Source of the DNA: Streptomyces hygroscopicus
GTDB taxonomy: Bacteria; Actinomycetota; Actinomycetes; Streptomycetales; Streptomycetaceae
Length of the DNA stretch: 64,000 nucleotides
Direction of reading: 5' to 3'
Assembly: GCA_002021875.1 (NCBI GenBank)
Contig: CP018627.1
Coordinates: forward strand, 6,634,001-6,698,000
The notes below the pieces were generated by a model, which did no database searches, was not told where the DNA came from, and saw nothing but the letters and a program-made list of their open reading frames with translations. Of this stretch, positions 45,973-54,994 are shown in pieces; position 1 is the stretch's first letter, and the number at the start of each line of letters is the position of its first letter. The position numbers and the translations under genes were made by a program.

Positions 45973-46653
45973 TCACCTTGAGATGCGGGCTTCGATGCCG
46001 TCGAGCAGGAAGTCGAGGCCGGTCCGGAAGGTGTGGTCGGCGTCCAGGTGGGCGGCATCGCGCACCACCGTGGCCAGCGCGGGGAATCGGCCAGTGGCGA
46101 AGGTTCGCTCCAGATAGGGCCCGAGTGAGGTCTGCCAACGCTTCTCGTCCATCCCGGTGGTCCGCTCGGCACGCCGCTCGGCGATCTCCCGGCGCACCGC
46201 GCCGATCACGTACGCGTTGACCGCGGCGACCATCGGCATGATGGCGTCCACGTCGACGTCGCCCAGTGCGGCCACCACGGTCTCCCCACTGGCCAGCGCG
46301 TGCGGCCCGAGCTGGGGCCGGCCACCCAGTAGATCGGCGAGCCATTCGTGCTCGTGAGCGGCGTGCCGAGTGGCTTCGGCAAGAGACCGGAGCGCCTCCC
46401 GCCAGCCGTCTCCGACCGGCCGGATCTCGGCGTGGGCGGCGTCGACCATCAGGTCGAGCAACTCCTCCTTGCCGGCGATGTAGCCGTACAGCCGCATCGG
46501 ACGGACGTCCAGCGCGGTGGCGACCTTGCGCAGCGACACCGCATCCAGGCCGCCCGTGTCGGCCAGCTCGATCGCCACTCGCACGATCCGTTCCCGGCTC
46601 AACGGGGCCGGCACGGGTCGATTCGGTGGCTCCGGCCTCTCCCACACCAACAT
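45973..46653 (-). CDS. TetR/AcrR-family repressor
   Basis: This 226-aa protein starts at ATG 46653. It has an HTH at about residues 25-65 (RIVRVAIELADTGGLDAVSLRKVATALDVRPMRLYGYIAGKEELL) and a C-terminal TetR_C ligand domain with FRTGLDFLLDGIEARI. The architecture matches repressors paired with a divergent resistance gene. Here the divergent neighbour is a TetX-like monooxygenase, and an inverted repeat between them fits the operator. Confidence 0.92.
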   Translation of the reverse strand: MLVWERPEPPNRPVPAPLSRERIVRVAIELADTGGLDAVSLRKVATALDVRPMRLYGYIAGKEELLDLMVDAAHAEIRPVGDGWREALRSLAEATRHAAHEHEWLADLLGGRPQLGPHALASGETVVAALGDVDVDAIMPMVAAVNAYVIGAVRREIAERRAERTTGMDEKRWQTSLGPYLERTFATGRFPALATVVRDAAHLDADHTFRTGLDFLLDGIEARISR

Positions 46654-46661
46654 GCCGCTCA

Positions 46662-46693
46662 CAATACACCGCATCGGGCGATACAGTGTATTG
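46662..46693. promoter_or_regulatory. candidate TetR operator
   Basis: CAATACAC (46662-46669) and GTGTATTG (46686-46693) form an exact 8-bp inverted repeat in the 71-bp gap between divergent TetR and monooxygenase genes. Overlapping CGATACAGTGTATTG and a GTATCG at 46705 could form further half-sites. Confidence 0.7.
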
Positions 46694-46724
46694 AACAGTA
46701 CGGCGTATCGAAGGAGAGGCAACC

Positions 46725-47834
46725 ATGACCATCGCCATCGTCGGAGCCGGCTTGGGCGGCTTGGCCCTTGCCCGGGTGCTGCACGTGAACGGCGTCGACG
46801 CCGTCGTGTACGAACGGGAATCGTCACGCGGTGCGCGCGGTCAGGGCGGCATGCTCGACATCCACTCCGGCCAGCGGGCGCTGCGCGAGGCCGGTCTGAT
46901 CGACCAGTTCTACGCGATCGCCCGTGGTGAAGGCCAGGACATGCGGCTCCTGGAGCCGGATGGCACCCTGCTGCTCCAGGAGGACACACCCGACGACGCC
47001 CCGCTTGAGCGACCCGAGGTCGACCGCGCCGATCTGCGCGACCTGCTGCTGGATTCCCTCCCCGAAGACGTGGTGCGCTGGGGGCACGCGTTCATATCCG
47101 CCGACAACGGCCTGCTGCACTTCACCGACGGCAGCAGCGCGACGTACGACCTGCTGGTCGGCGCGGACGGCGCGCAGTCCCGGGTCCGCGCGCTGCTCAC
47201 CGACGCCCGCCCGGCACATATCGGCCAGAACATCGTCGAGGTCGGCATTCCCGACATCGACCGCACGCACCCCGACCTCGCGGCGATGGTCGGGCGCGGC
47301 AACTACTGGGTGCTCGGCAACGGACTGTCCCTGGCGGCGCAGCGCAACGGCGACGGCCGCGTTCGCATCGGCCTCAGCTTCTACAACACCGCCGCGGACT
47401 GGTTCACTACCAGCGGGATCCCGTTCGACGACCCGGCCGCCGCCCGGGCGCGGCTGATCGACCTGCTCCCCGGCTGGGACTCACGGTTCACCGCACTGAT
47501 CGCGGCCTGCGACGACACGATCGTGCCGCGGTCGATCACCACGCTCCCGGTCGGCCTGACCTGGCCGTCGACGCCGGACATCACGCTGCTCGGCGACGCC
47601 GCGCACCTGATGCCGCCGGTGGGAGAGGGCGCCAACATGGCGCTGCTCGACGGCGCCCTGCTCGGTCTGGCGCTGGCCGCGCACCCGGACGACCTTCCCG
47701 CCGCCGTCAAAGAATACGAACGCGAGATGTTCGAACGCACCAGCGCTGCCGCCCGGATGTCCGCGGACATGCAGGAATTGCTGACGTCGCCGGACGCCGC
47801 CCGGAAAATGCTCGCATTCTTCCAACCTGGCTGA
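46725..47834 (+). CDS. FAD-dependent monooxygenase, TetX-like
   Basis: This 369-aa protein starts at ATG 46725 after AAGGAGAGG. It contains the FAD Rossmann motif IVGAGLGGLALARVL, LLVGADGAQSRVR (DG motif) and LLGDAAHLMPPVGEGANMAL (GD motif contacting FAD ribose), the set of group A aromatic hydroxylases. The size, the RxxGQGGMLDIHSGQRAL region and control by a TetR protein resemble TetX tetracycline-inactivating enzymes and anhydrotetracycline oxygenases. It may detoxify an antibiotic or act on a polyketide-like substrate. Confidence 0.9.
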   Translation: MTIAIVGAGLGGLALARVLHVNGVDAVVYERESSRGARGQGGMLDIHSGQRALREAGLIDQFYAIARGEGQDMRLLEPDGTLLLQEDTPDDAPLERPEVDRADLRDLLLDSLPEDVVRWGHAFISADNGLLHFTDGSSATYDLLVGADGAQSRVRALLTDARPAHIGQNIVEVGIPDIDRTHPDLAAMVGRGNYWVLGNGLSLAAQRNGDGRVRIGLSFYNTAADWFTTSGIPFDDPAAARARLIDLLPGWDSRFTALIAACDDTIVPRSITTLPVGLTWPSTPDITLLGDAAHLMPPVGEGANMALLDGALLGLALAAHPDDLPAAVKEYEREMFERTSAAARMSADMQELLTSPDAARKMLAFFQPG

Positions 47835-47893
47835 AGGCAACCGAATACGACCAGGAAGCCGGTCGTCCAGCCGGCGCGATCATGACCTCCGGC

Positions 47894-47927
47894 GCGGTCT
47901 CCGCTGAGATGCGGTCTCCGCTGAGGT
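47894..47927. repeat. 17-bp tandem duplication with TGA in each unit
   Basis: GCGGTCTCCGCTGAGAT (47894-47910) is followed directly by GCGGTCTCCGCTGAGGT (47911-47927), lying between the convergent monooxygenase and dnaB genes. Confidence 0.85.
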
Positions 47928-47961
47928 CAGGACACGAAACCCGAGACCCTGCAACCTCGTA

Positions 47962-49443
47962 TCAGGTCTGCGCCATGTCCACGAAGCGCGAGTAGTGGCC
48001 CTGGAAGGCGACCGTGATCGTGGCCGTCGGGCCGTTACGGTGCTTGGCCACGATCAGATCCGCCTCACCCGCGCGCGGCGACTCCTTCTCATAGGCGTCC
48101 TCGCGGTGGAGCAGGATGACCATGTCCGCGTCCTGCTCGATGGATCCACTCTCTCGGAGGTCGGAGACCATCGGCTTCTTGTCCGTGCGCTGCTCGGGGC
48201 CTCGGTTGAGCTGGGAGAGCGCGATGACCGGCACTTCCAGCTCCTTGGCCAGCAGCTTCAGGTTTCGCGACATGTCCGAGACCTCCTGCTGACGGCTCTC
48301 GGGGCGCCGGGCGCCGCCGGACTGCATCAGCTGGAGATAGTCGATGACGACCAGCTGCAGATCGCTGCGCTGCTTGAGCCGGCGGCACTTGGCGCGGATC
48401 TCCATCATCGACAGGTTCGGGGAGTCGTCGATGAACAGCGGGGCCTGGGAGACATCCGGCATCCGCCGGGCCAGCCGCGTCCAGTCCTCGTCGGTCATGC
48501 TGCCGGAGCGCATATGGTGCAGCGCCACCCGGGCCTCGGCGGAGAGCAGCCGCATCGCGATCTCGTTGCGGCCCATCTCCAGCGAGAAGATCACGCTCGG
48601 CATGTTGTGCTTGATCGAGCAGGCCCGCGCGAAGTCCAGGGCCAGGGTGGACTTACCCATCGCGGGCCGGGCGGCGATGACGACCATCTGGCCCGGGTGC
48701 AGACCGTTCGTCAGGGAGTCCAGGTCGGTGAAGCCGGTGGGCACCCCGGACATCTGCCCGCTGCGTGAGCCGATCGCCTCGATCTCGTCGAGCGCGCCCT
48801 CCATGATGTCGCCGAGCGGCAGATAGTCCTCGCTGGTGCGCTGCTCGGTGACGGCGTAGATCTCCGCCTGGGCGTTGTTGACGATCTCGTCGACGTCCCC
48901 GTCCGCCGCGTATCCCATCTGGGTGATGCGGGTGCCCGCCTCGACGAGGCGGCGCAGCACGGCGCGCTCGTGGACGATCTCCGCGTAGTACTCGGCGTTG
49001 GCGGCGGTGGGGACCGACTGGACGAGGGTGTGGAGATACGAGGCGCCGCCGACCCGGGCGATCTCACCGCGCTTGGTCAGCTCCGCGGCGACCGTGATCG
49101 GGTCGGCCGGCTCGCCCTTGGCGTAGAGATCCAGGATGGCCTGGTAGACGGTCTCATGGGCGGGCCGGTAGAAGTCATTGCCCTTGAGGACCTCCACCAC
49201 ATCGGCGATGGCGTCCTTGGAGAGCAGCATGCCGCCGAGCACGGACTGCTCGGCGTCGAGGTCCTGGGGCGGAACGCGCTCGAAGCCGGAGCCCTCCCAG
49301 GCGGAGCCGCCCCCTCCGTCGCGGTCCTGCTGACCGTCGCGGCCCCGGCCGCCGCCCTCACCGCGGCGGAAGCGGGGGGACGGGAACCGGTCGGACGGGC
49401 CGGAGTCCGCCCAGGGGTCGTCCATGGGCTCGGGAACGCTCAC
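47962..49443 (-). CDS. dnaB: replicative DNA helicase DnaB
   Basis: This 493-aa protein starts at GTG 49443 with a perfect GGAGGTGA ribosome site. A Gly/Arg/Asp-rich N-terminal extension (about 1-55) precedes the N-terminal collar domain (VPPQDLDAEQSVLGGMLLSK, about 58-160), a linker, and the RecA-like helicase with Walker A ARPAMGKST, VIDYLQLM (Walker B) and SQLNRGPEQRTDKKP. It is the ring helicase that unwinds DNA at the replication fork. No intein is present. DnaA boxes lie upstream. Confidence 0.97.
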   Translation of the reverse strand: MSVPEPMDDPWADSGPSDRFPSPRFRRGEGGGRGRDGQQDRDGGGGSAWEGSGFERVPPQDLDAEQSVLGGMLLSKDAIADVVEVLKGNDFYRPAHETVYQAILDLYAKGEPADPITVAAELTKRGEIARVGGASYLHTLVQSVPTAANAEYYAEIVHERAVLRRLVEAGTRITQMGYAADGDVDEIVNNAQAEIYAVTEQRTSEDYLPLGDIMEGALDEIEAIGSRSGQMSGVPTGFTDLDSLTNGLHPGQMVVIAARPAMGKSTLALDFARACSIKHNMPSVIFSLEMGRNEIAMRLLSAEARVALHHMRSGSMTDEDWTRLARRMPDVSQAPLFIDDSPNLSMMEIRAKCRRLKQRSDLQLVVIDYLQLMQSGGARRPESRQQEVSDMSRNLKLLAKELEVPVIALSQLNRGPEQRTDKKPMVSDLRESGSIEQDADMVILLHREDAYEKESPRAGEADLIVAKHRNGPTATITVAFQGHYSRFVDMAQT

Positions 49444-49627
49444 CCCGTCACCTCCTCCCGTCCGCGAAGCGAACCTCGCCGTGCCCGTCCTTCTTACGGC
49501 ACGGCTATGACACAACTGAGCGGCCGGCTTTCCGGACACGGCGCATCGGAGGCTGGGGATTCCAGGGCCGAATCGGGTGGCGGGCGCCGGACCACGGTAG
49601 GCCCGTCGGGACCGCCAGCCAACTTGG

Positions 49628-49716
49628 TTATCCACAGGGCATGTGGATGATGGGATCCATCCTGTGGGTAAGTCGCGCGAACCTGTGCACGGGTCGGGGG
49701 ACAGCGCTGTGGACAA
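49628..49716. promoter_or_regulatory. DnaA-box cluster upstream of dnaB
   Basis: TTATCCACA (49628-49636, perfect general DnaA box), TGTGGATGA (49642-49650), TGTGGGTAA (49663-49671) and TGTGGACAA (49708-49716, exact reverse complement of the Streptomyces box TTGTCCACA) lie within 90 bp. A further TGTGGACGA is at 49882. They occupy the 460-bp divergent gap between dnaB and the MATE gene. The rest of 49444-49903 is A/T-richer than average and has no gene. Confidence 0.7.
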
Positions 49717-49903
49717 ACACACAATCACCCCGAGAGCCCAACCCTGACCTGCGGTTTCTCTATCCAGAAGCTGTGCAGAAGAAAAACTTCCGCCCCCGGC
49801 GCAAGATCACGACAAAGGGCGCAGAGAAGATCGTCCCGCACGCCGCCTTGTAAGGATCGTAGATAGCTTGTGTCTCTTACCTGTGGACGATTACATTGCC
49901 CTC

Positions 49904-51244
49904 ATGACACAGGCCCCCACGAGCGCGCGGAACACCCTGCGCCACCACGACCGCGAGATCGTCGCACTCGCGCTTCCCGCCTTCGGCGCACTCGTGGCGG
50001 AACCCCTCTTCGTCATGGTCGACAGCGCCGTCGTCGGCCATCTGGGCACCACCCAGCTGGCCGGTCTGGGCGTCGCCGCGGCCCTGCTCGCCACCGCCGT
50101 CAACATCTTCGTCTTCCTCGCCTACGCCACCACCGGGGCGGTCGCCCGCCGCGTCGGCGCGGGCGACCTCGCCGGAGCGATCCGGCAGGGCATGGACGGC
50201 ATCTGGCTGGCCCTGCTGCTCGGCGCCGCCGTCATCGCCGTGGCCCTTCCCACCGCCCCCGCCCTCATCGACCTCTTCGGCGCCTCGGACACCGCCGCGC
50301 CCTACGCCATCACCTATCTGCGGATCAGCACCCTCGGCATCCCCGCGATGCTGGTGGTGCTCGCCGCCACCGGAGTCCTCCGTGGCCTCCAGGACACCCG
50401 CACCCCGCTGTATGTCGCCATCGGCGGCTTCGGGGCCAACGCCGCGCTCAACGTCACCCTGGTCTACGCGGCCGGGCTGGGCATCGCGGGCTCGGCCTGG
50501 GGCACGGTGATCGCCCAGAACGCCATGGCCGCCGTCTACCTCGCCGTGGTCATCCGGGGCGCGCGGCGCCATGGCACCTCGCTGAAGCCCGATGCCGCCG
50601 GAATCAGGGCCTGTGCCCACGCCGGGACACCGCTGCTGATCCGTACGCTCTCGCTGCGCGCCGTGATGCTGATCGCGACGGCCGTGGCGGCCCGCCTCGG
50701 CGACACCGACATCGCCGCCCATCAGATCGTGCTCACCCTGTGGAGTCTGCTGGCGTTCGCCCTGGACGCCATCGCCATCGCGGGCCAGGCGATCATCGGA
50801 CGCTATCTGGGAGCGGGCGACGAGGAGGGGGCCCGGGCCGCCTGCCGCCGCATGGTGCACTGGGGCATCGCCTCCGGCGTGGCGCTGGGCCTGCTGGTGG
50901 TCGCCTCCCGGCCACTGTTCATCCCCCTGTTCACCACCGATGCCGCGGTACGGGACGCCCTGCTGCCAGCCCTGCTGGTGACGGCCCTCATCCAGCCGGT
51001 CTCGGGTGTGGTCTTCGTCCTCGACGGCGTGCTGATGGGCGCGGGCGACGGGCCGTATCTGGCCTGGGCGATGATCGTCACCCTCGCCGCCTTCGCCCCG
51101 GTGGCGCTGCTGGTCCCCTCGTTCGGCGGCGGGCTGACCGCGCTGTGGTGCACGATGGCGCTGATGATGTCGGTCCGCTTGGTGACCCTGTGGCTGCGCA
51201 CCCGCTCCGGCCGCTGGATCGTCACCGGCGCGGTACGAGGCTGA
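49904..51244 (+). CDS. MATE-family multidrug efflux protein (DinF type)
   Basis: This 446-aa protein has twelve predicted membrane segments and the duplicated MATE architecture: EIVALALPAFGALVAEPLFVMVDSAVVGHLG at the start, and HQIVLTLWSLLAFALDAIAIAGQAIIGRYLGAGD in the second half. DinF-type members export cationic drugs or oxidants in exchange for H+ or Na+. ATG 49904 was chosen by family alignment; an ATG at 49868 is also in frame and no start has a good ribosome site. It ends at a strong bidirectional hairpin. Confidence 0.92.
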   Translation: MTQAPTSARNTLRHHDREIVALALPAFGALVAEPLFVMVDSAVVGHLGTTQLAGLGVAAALLATAVNIFVFLAYATTGAVARRVGAGDLAGAIRQGMDGIWLALLLGAAVIAVALPTAPALIDLFGASDTAAPYAITYLRISTLGIPAMLVVLAATGVLRGLQDTRTPLYVAIGGFGANAALNVTLVYAAGLGIAGSAWGTVIAQNAMAAVYLAVVIRGARRHGTSLKPDAAGIRACAHAGTPLLIRTLSLRAVMLIATAVAARLGDTDIAAHQIVLTLWSLLAFALDAIAIAGQAIIGRYLGAGDEEGARAACRRMVHWGIASGVALGLLVVASRPLFIPLFTTDAAVRDALLPALLVTALIQPVSGVVFVLDGVLMGAGDGPYLAWAMIVTLAAFAPVALLVPSFGGGLTALWCTMALMMSVRLVTLWLRTRSGRWIVTGAVRG

Positions 51245-51310
51245 GCCCCGCCGGACCGCGGCACGCGCATCCCCGGACAAGACCAGAGGCCACCGGTCCC
51301 CCGGCACGGC

Positions 51311-51342
51311 GGAGGGCCGCACCCCACAGGGTGCGGCCCTCC
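51311..51342. terminator. bidirectional terminator between the MATE gene and rplI
   Basis: A perfect 14-bp stem, GGAGGGCCGCACCC (51311-51324) with GGGTGCGGCCCTCC (51329-51342) and a 4-nt loop, lies between convergent genes. Confidence 0.92.
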
Positions 51343-51375
51343 GGTGCACGGTGCCAAAGGCGACCGTCACGGTCG

Positions 51376-51822
51376 TCAGGCGGCGACGACCTCGACGCCG
51401 ACCTTGGCGGCAACCTCGGCGTGCAGACGGACCGAGACCTGGTGCGCGCCCAGGGTCTTGATCGGCGACTGCACCTCGATGCGGCGCTTGTCCACGTCCG
51501 GACCACCCGCGTCCTTGATCGCCGAAGCGATGTCGGCCGGGGTGACGGAGCCGAACAGCCGGCCGGCGTCGCCGGCACGGGTCTTCAGCTGCACCTTGAC
51601 GCCCTCGAGCCGAGCCTTGACCTCATTGGCCTGCTCGATCGTGGCGATCTCGCGGATGCGACGACCGCGGCGGATCTGCTCGACGTCCTTCTCGCCGCCC
51701 TTGGTCCAGCGGATCGCCAGACCACGCGGAACGAGGTAGTTACGGGCGTAACCGTCCTTGACGTCCACGACGTCACCGGCGGTACCGAGGCCGGAGACCT
51801 CGTGGGTGAGGATGATCTTCAT
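51376..51822 (-). CDS. rplI: 50S ribosomal protein L9
   Basis: This 148-aa protein has [19 protein letters not shown] and [13 protein letters not shown], the N-terminal rRNA-binding L9 signature, then a long central helix and a C-terminal domain. It is the last gene of the rpsF-ssb-rpsR-rplI operon, 18 bp after rpsR, and ends before a strong terminator. The length is typical for L9. Confidence 0.97.
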   Translation of the reverse strand: MKIILTHEVSGLGTAGDVVDVKDGYARNYLVPRGLAIRWTKGGEKDVEQIRRGRRIREIATIEQANEVKARLEGVKVQLKTRAGDAGRLFGSVTPADIASAIKDAGGPDVDKRRIEVQSPIKTLGAHQVSVRLHAEVAAKVGVEVVAA

Positions 51823-51840
51823 GGCTGGGTCACCCTTCCC

Positions 51841-52077
51841 TTATCGCGCGGTGGAGGTGTAGGGCAGCAGTGCCATCTCACGGCTGTTCTTCACAGCCGT
51901 GGCGACGTCACGCTGGTGCTGGGTGCAGTTGCCGGTGACCCGGCGGGCACGGATCTTGCCGCGGTCGGAAATGAACTTCCGCAGCAGGTTCGTGTCCTTG
52001 TAGTCGACGTAGGAGATCTTCTCCTTGCAGAACACGCAAACCTTCTTCTTAGGCTTGCGAGCAGGCGGCTTCGCCAT
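51841..52077 (-). CDS. rpsR: 30S ribosomal protein S18 (zinc-binding form)
   Basis: This 78-aa protein reads [19 protein letters not shown] and [18 protein letters not shown]. The CxxC plus Cys-x-x-His set makes this the zinc-ribbon (C+) S18. Streptomycetes usually carry a zinc-independent paralogue elsewhere under Zur control. It lies between ssb and rplI, about 100 bp after ssb, with a parS site in that gap. Confidence 0.97.
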   Translation of the reverse strand: MAKPPARKPKKKVCVFCKEKISYVDYKDTNLLRKFISDRGKIRARRVTGNCTQHQRDVATAVKNSREMALLPYTSTAR

Positions 52078-52149
52078 TGTCTCTCTCCAGTGTGATCAAG
52101 AAGTATGTGCTGGTCGCCCTGACCAGACCGAGCGCTGTTGTTTCACGTG

Positions 52150-52163
52150 GTTTCACGTGAAAC
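52150..52163. other. parS site within the ribosomal-protein/ssb operon
   Basis: An exact GTTTCACGTGAAAC palindrome in the ssb-rpsR spacer. Immediately before it, GTTTCACGTG (52140-52149) repeats the first ten bases, so two ParB half-site pairs are juxtaposed. Confidence 0.93.
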
Positions 52164-52175
52164 AGCGCTCCGGGC

Positions 52176-52772
52176 CTAGAAGGGCGGCTCGTCCGAGTAG
52201 CCGCCGCCGGAGTTGCCGGAGCCGCCGCCCCAGCCACCACCGCCGCCGCCCTGGCCGCCGGCCGGAGCGCCGGTCGCCCACGGGTCGTCGGCCGGAGCGC
52301 CGCCGCCCTGCTGACCGCCGCCGGAGTTGCCGGGGCCGCCGCCCCAACCGCCTCCGCCGCCCTGGCCGCCGCCACCGCCGCCGCCGTAACCACCCTGACC
52401 ACCGCGACCGGTGGTCTTGGTGACCTTGGCTGTGGCGTTGCGCAGACTGGCGCCGACCTCGTCGACATCCAGCTCATAGACCGTGCGCTTGATCCCCTCA
52501 CGGTCCTCGTAGGACCGCTGCTTCAGACGACCCTGCACGATGACGCGCATGCCGCGCTGAAGGGACTCGGCCACGTTCTCCGCGGCCTGCCGCCACACCG
52601 AGCACGTGAGGAAGAGGCTCTCGCCGTCCTTCCACTCGTTGGTCTGCCGGTCGAAGGTACGGGGAGTGGACGCGACGCGGAACTTCGCGACCGCCGCACC
52701 GGACGGGGTGAAACGCAGCTCGGGGTCGTCGACGAGATTGCCGACGACCGTGATGACGGTCTCGCCTGCCAT
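52176..52772 (-). CDS. ssb: single-stranded DNA-binding protein
   Basis: This 198-aa protein has an OB-fold ([59 protein letters not shown], about 1-110), a long Gly/Gln-rich tail and the acidic tip DEPPF that recruits replication and repair proteins. Located between rpsF and rpsR as in most bacteria, it is the essential SSB of this chromosome. The glycine tail is encoded by CCGCCGCC-type repeats. Confidence 0.97.
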   Translation of the reverse strand: MAGETVITVVGNLVDDPELRFTPSGAAVAKFRVASTPRTFDRQTNEWKDGESLFLTCSVWRQAAENVAESLQRGMRVIVQGRLKQRSYEDREGIKRTVYELDVDEVGASLRNATAKVTKTTGRGGQGGYGGGGGGGQGGGGGWGGGPGNSGGGQQGGGAPADDPWATGAPAGGQGGGGGGWGGGSGNSGGGYSDEPPF

Positions 52773-52854
52773 TGGGGGAACCTCTCGGCGGGTACTGCTG
52801 GGCTGCTTGCTACTCGTTGCGATACGGCCCCGATGACCGCTGAACGCTTACGCG

Positions 52855-53145
52855 TCAGTGGGTCTCGGGACGGAGGACCTTGGTCCGGAGGACCGACTCG
52901 TTCAGGTTCAGCTGGCGGTCGAGCTCCTTGACGACCGCGGGCTCTGCCTGCAGGTCGATGACCGAGTAGATGCCCTCGGGCTTCTTCTTGATCTCGTACG
53001 AGAGACGACGACGGCCCCAGGTGTCGACCTTCTCGACCTTGCCTTCGCCCTCACGGACGACGGAAAGGAAGTTCTCGATCAGCGGGGAGACAGCGCGCTC
53101 CTCGAGATCGGGGTCGAGGATGACCATCACCTCGTAGTGACGCAT
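52855..53145 (-). CDS. rpsF: 30S ribosomal protein S6
   Basis: This 96-aa protein starts at ATG 53145 with an AAGGAGGTGG site and reads [17 protein letters not shown], then [21 protein letters not shown], the S6 signature. It is the first gene of the rpsF-ssb-rpsR-rplI operon; the promoter lies in 53146-53374, shared divergently with the small membrane protein gene. Confidence 0.97.
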   Translation of the reverse strand: MRHYEVMVILDPDLEERAVSPLIENFLSVVREGEGKVEKVDTWGRRRLSYEIKKKPEGIYSVIDLQAEPAVVKELDRQLNLNESVLRTKVLRPETH

Positions 53146-53374
53146 GTGGAACCCACCTCCTTTGGACTCAGCGGCCACGGTCGTTCCGTGGCAGGAGGGT
53201 CGTGATGCGTATCCGCTTCGGCGCCTGTGCAGACACCACCGCGGACGGTACACAGTACCCGGCTACGGCCTCCCGCTTGAAATCCGGGCGCCTTAGCCCG
53301 CAATCTGTACACATCGGGTGTGAGCGGCGTTACAGTTCGCCGCTTTGCTCTATGTGCCTATCTGGAGGTGCCCC

Positions 53375-53692
53375 ATGGCACAGGCAGCACGACCCCATCA
53401 CGGCTTGCTCTCCTTCCTGGACACCGATGGCAAGTCGCATCCCGTTGAGAACGCTTTCGCCGTGACCACGCTGGTGATCGGGGCGATCGCCTTCGTCACG
53501 GCTCATTTCACCCAGCTCCACCTGGTCAGCTCATGGACCGGGCTGGTCGGAATGATCACTGGCGCCTGGGGCCAGCTGATCTCCGCGACCACCGGTGAGC
53601 GGTTCGTGCTGATCATCGGACTTGGTGCCGCGGGGGTCGGCTTCTACCTCGGCATGGCACACGGAGGGCTCTTCGGCGGCGTGCTGGGCTGA
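53375..53692 (+). CDS. small conserved membrane protein
   Basis: This 105-aa protein starts at ATG 53375 after GGAGGTG (53364-53370). It has a short soluble N-terminus (LLSFLDTDGKSHPVENAFAV) and two or three membrane segments. It is, from memory, conserved between rpsF and femX in Streptomyces. Function unknown; it may be co-transcribed with femX about 120 bp downstream. Confidence 0.8.
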   Translation: MAQAARPHHGLLSFLDTDGKSHPVENAFAVTTLVIGAIAFVTAHFTQLHLVSSWTGLVGMITGAWGQLISATTGERFVLIIGLGAAGVGFYLGMAHGGLFGGVLG

Positions 53693-53809
53693 GCCCGCCC
53701 GGAGCCTGGTTGCCCCAGGCCCGAACGGGGCGCGTCCCGGTCGCAGTAGGCTTCGGCGCGAGAGCCGGAGCCCCGACCCTGGGGACACACCTGCCGAGGA
53801 GCGCCCCGC

Positions 53810-54928
53810 ATGAGCCTGACCCTGAGGACGATCAGCCGAGAGCAGCATCTGGCGTATATCCAGAGCCTGCCCGCGGCCAGCCACATGCAGGTCCCGGCAT
53901 GGGCTGACGTCAAGTCGGAGTGGCGCTCGGAGAACCTCGGCTGGTTCGACGCCACGGGCCAGCTCGTCGGCGCCGGCCTCGTCCTCTACCGGCAGCTGCC
54001 CAAGATCAAGCGCTATCTCGCCTATCTCCCCGAGGGCCCGGTCATCAACTGGTACGCGCCCAACCTCGAGGACTGGCTGCGCCCGATGCTCGCGCATCTG
54101 AAGCAGCAGGGCGCGTTCTCCGTGAAGATGGGCCCGCCGGTCATCATCCGCCGCTGGGACTCCACCGCGATCAAGTCGGGCATCCAGAGCCCCGACGTCA
54201 AGCGGCTGCGCGATGTCGAGGCCACCTTCATCGAGCCGCGCGCCTTCGAGGTCGCCGAGCGGCTGCGGCGCATGGGCTGGCAGCAGGGCGAGGACGGCGG
54301 GGCCGGCTTCGGTGACGTCCAGCCGCGGTACGTCTTCCAGGTGCCGCTGGAGAACCGCTCCCTGGAGGATGTCCACAAGGGCTTCAACCAGCTGTGGCGC
54401 CGCAACATCAAGAAGGCCGAGAAGGCCGGTGTCGAGGTCGTCCAGGGCGGCTACGAGCATCTGCCCGAGTGGCAGCGGCTCTACGAGATCACCGCGGAAC
54501 GCGACCACTTCCGACCCCGCCCGCTCAGCTACTTCCAGCGCATGTGGACGGCCCTCAACACCGAGGACCCCAACCGGATGCGGCTGTACTTCGCGATGCA
54601 CGAGAACGAGGTCGTGGCCGCGGCCACGATGCTGATCGTCGGAGGCCATGTCTGGTACTCCTACGGCGCCTCCGCCAACCACAAGCGCGAGGTCCGGCCC
54701 TCGAACGCGATGCAGTGGCGGATGCTCCGCGACGCGTACGCGCTGGGCGCGACCGTCTACGACCTGCGCGGCATCAGCGACTCCCTCGATGAGACAGATC
54801 ATCTCTTCGGTCTGATCCAGTTCAAGGTGGGCACCGGTGGGCAGGCTGCCGAGTACCTCGGCGAGTGGGACTTCCCGCTCAACAAGCTCCTGCACAAGGC
54901 ACTCGACATCTACATGTCGCGTCGCTGA
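53810..54928 (+). CDS. femX: FemX-type peptidoglycan bridge aminoacyltransferase
   Basis: This 372-aa Fem-family protein has two GNAT-like domains with YLPEGPVINW, LWRRNIKKAEKAGVEV (the Fem signature for the helical region) and YDLRGISDSLDETDHLFGLIQFK near the C-terminus. FemX attaches the first glycine to lipid II using Gly-tRNA, matching the Gly bridge of LL-DAP Streptomyces peptidoglycan. The next gene is a PLP alanine-racemase-like protein, probably in the same unit. Confidence 0.92.
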   Translation: MSLTLRTISREQHLAYIQSLPAASHMQVPAWADVKSEWRSENLGWFDATGQLVGAGLVLYRQLPKIKRYLAYLPEGPVINWYAPNLEDWLRPMLAHLKQQGAFSVKMGPPVIIRRWDSTAIKSGIQSPDVKRLRDVEATFIEPRAFEVAERLRRMGWQQGEDGGAGFGDVQPRYVFQVPLENRSLEDVHKGFNQLWRRNIKKAEKAGVEVVQGGYEHLPEWQRLYEITAERDHFRPRPLSYFQRMWTALNTEDPNRMRLYFAMHENEVVAAATMLIVGGHVWYSYGASANHKREVRPSNAMQWRMLRDAYALGATVYDLRGISDSLDETDHLFGLIQFKVGTGGQAAEYLGEWDFPLNKLLHKALDIYMSRR

Positions 54929-54994
54929 CCACGATTCGCTGTTTCCCATACTTCCAATACACCGCGGCAACGAGAAAGGTTCCGGGACCGGCCA

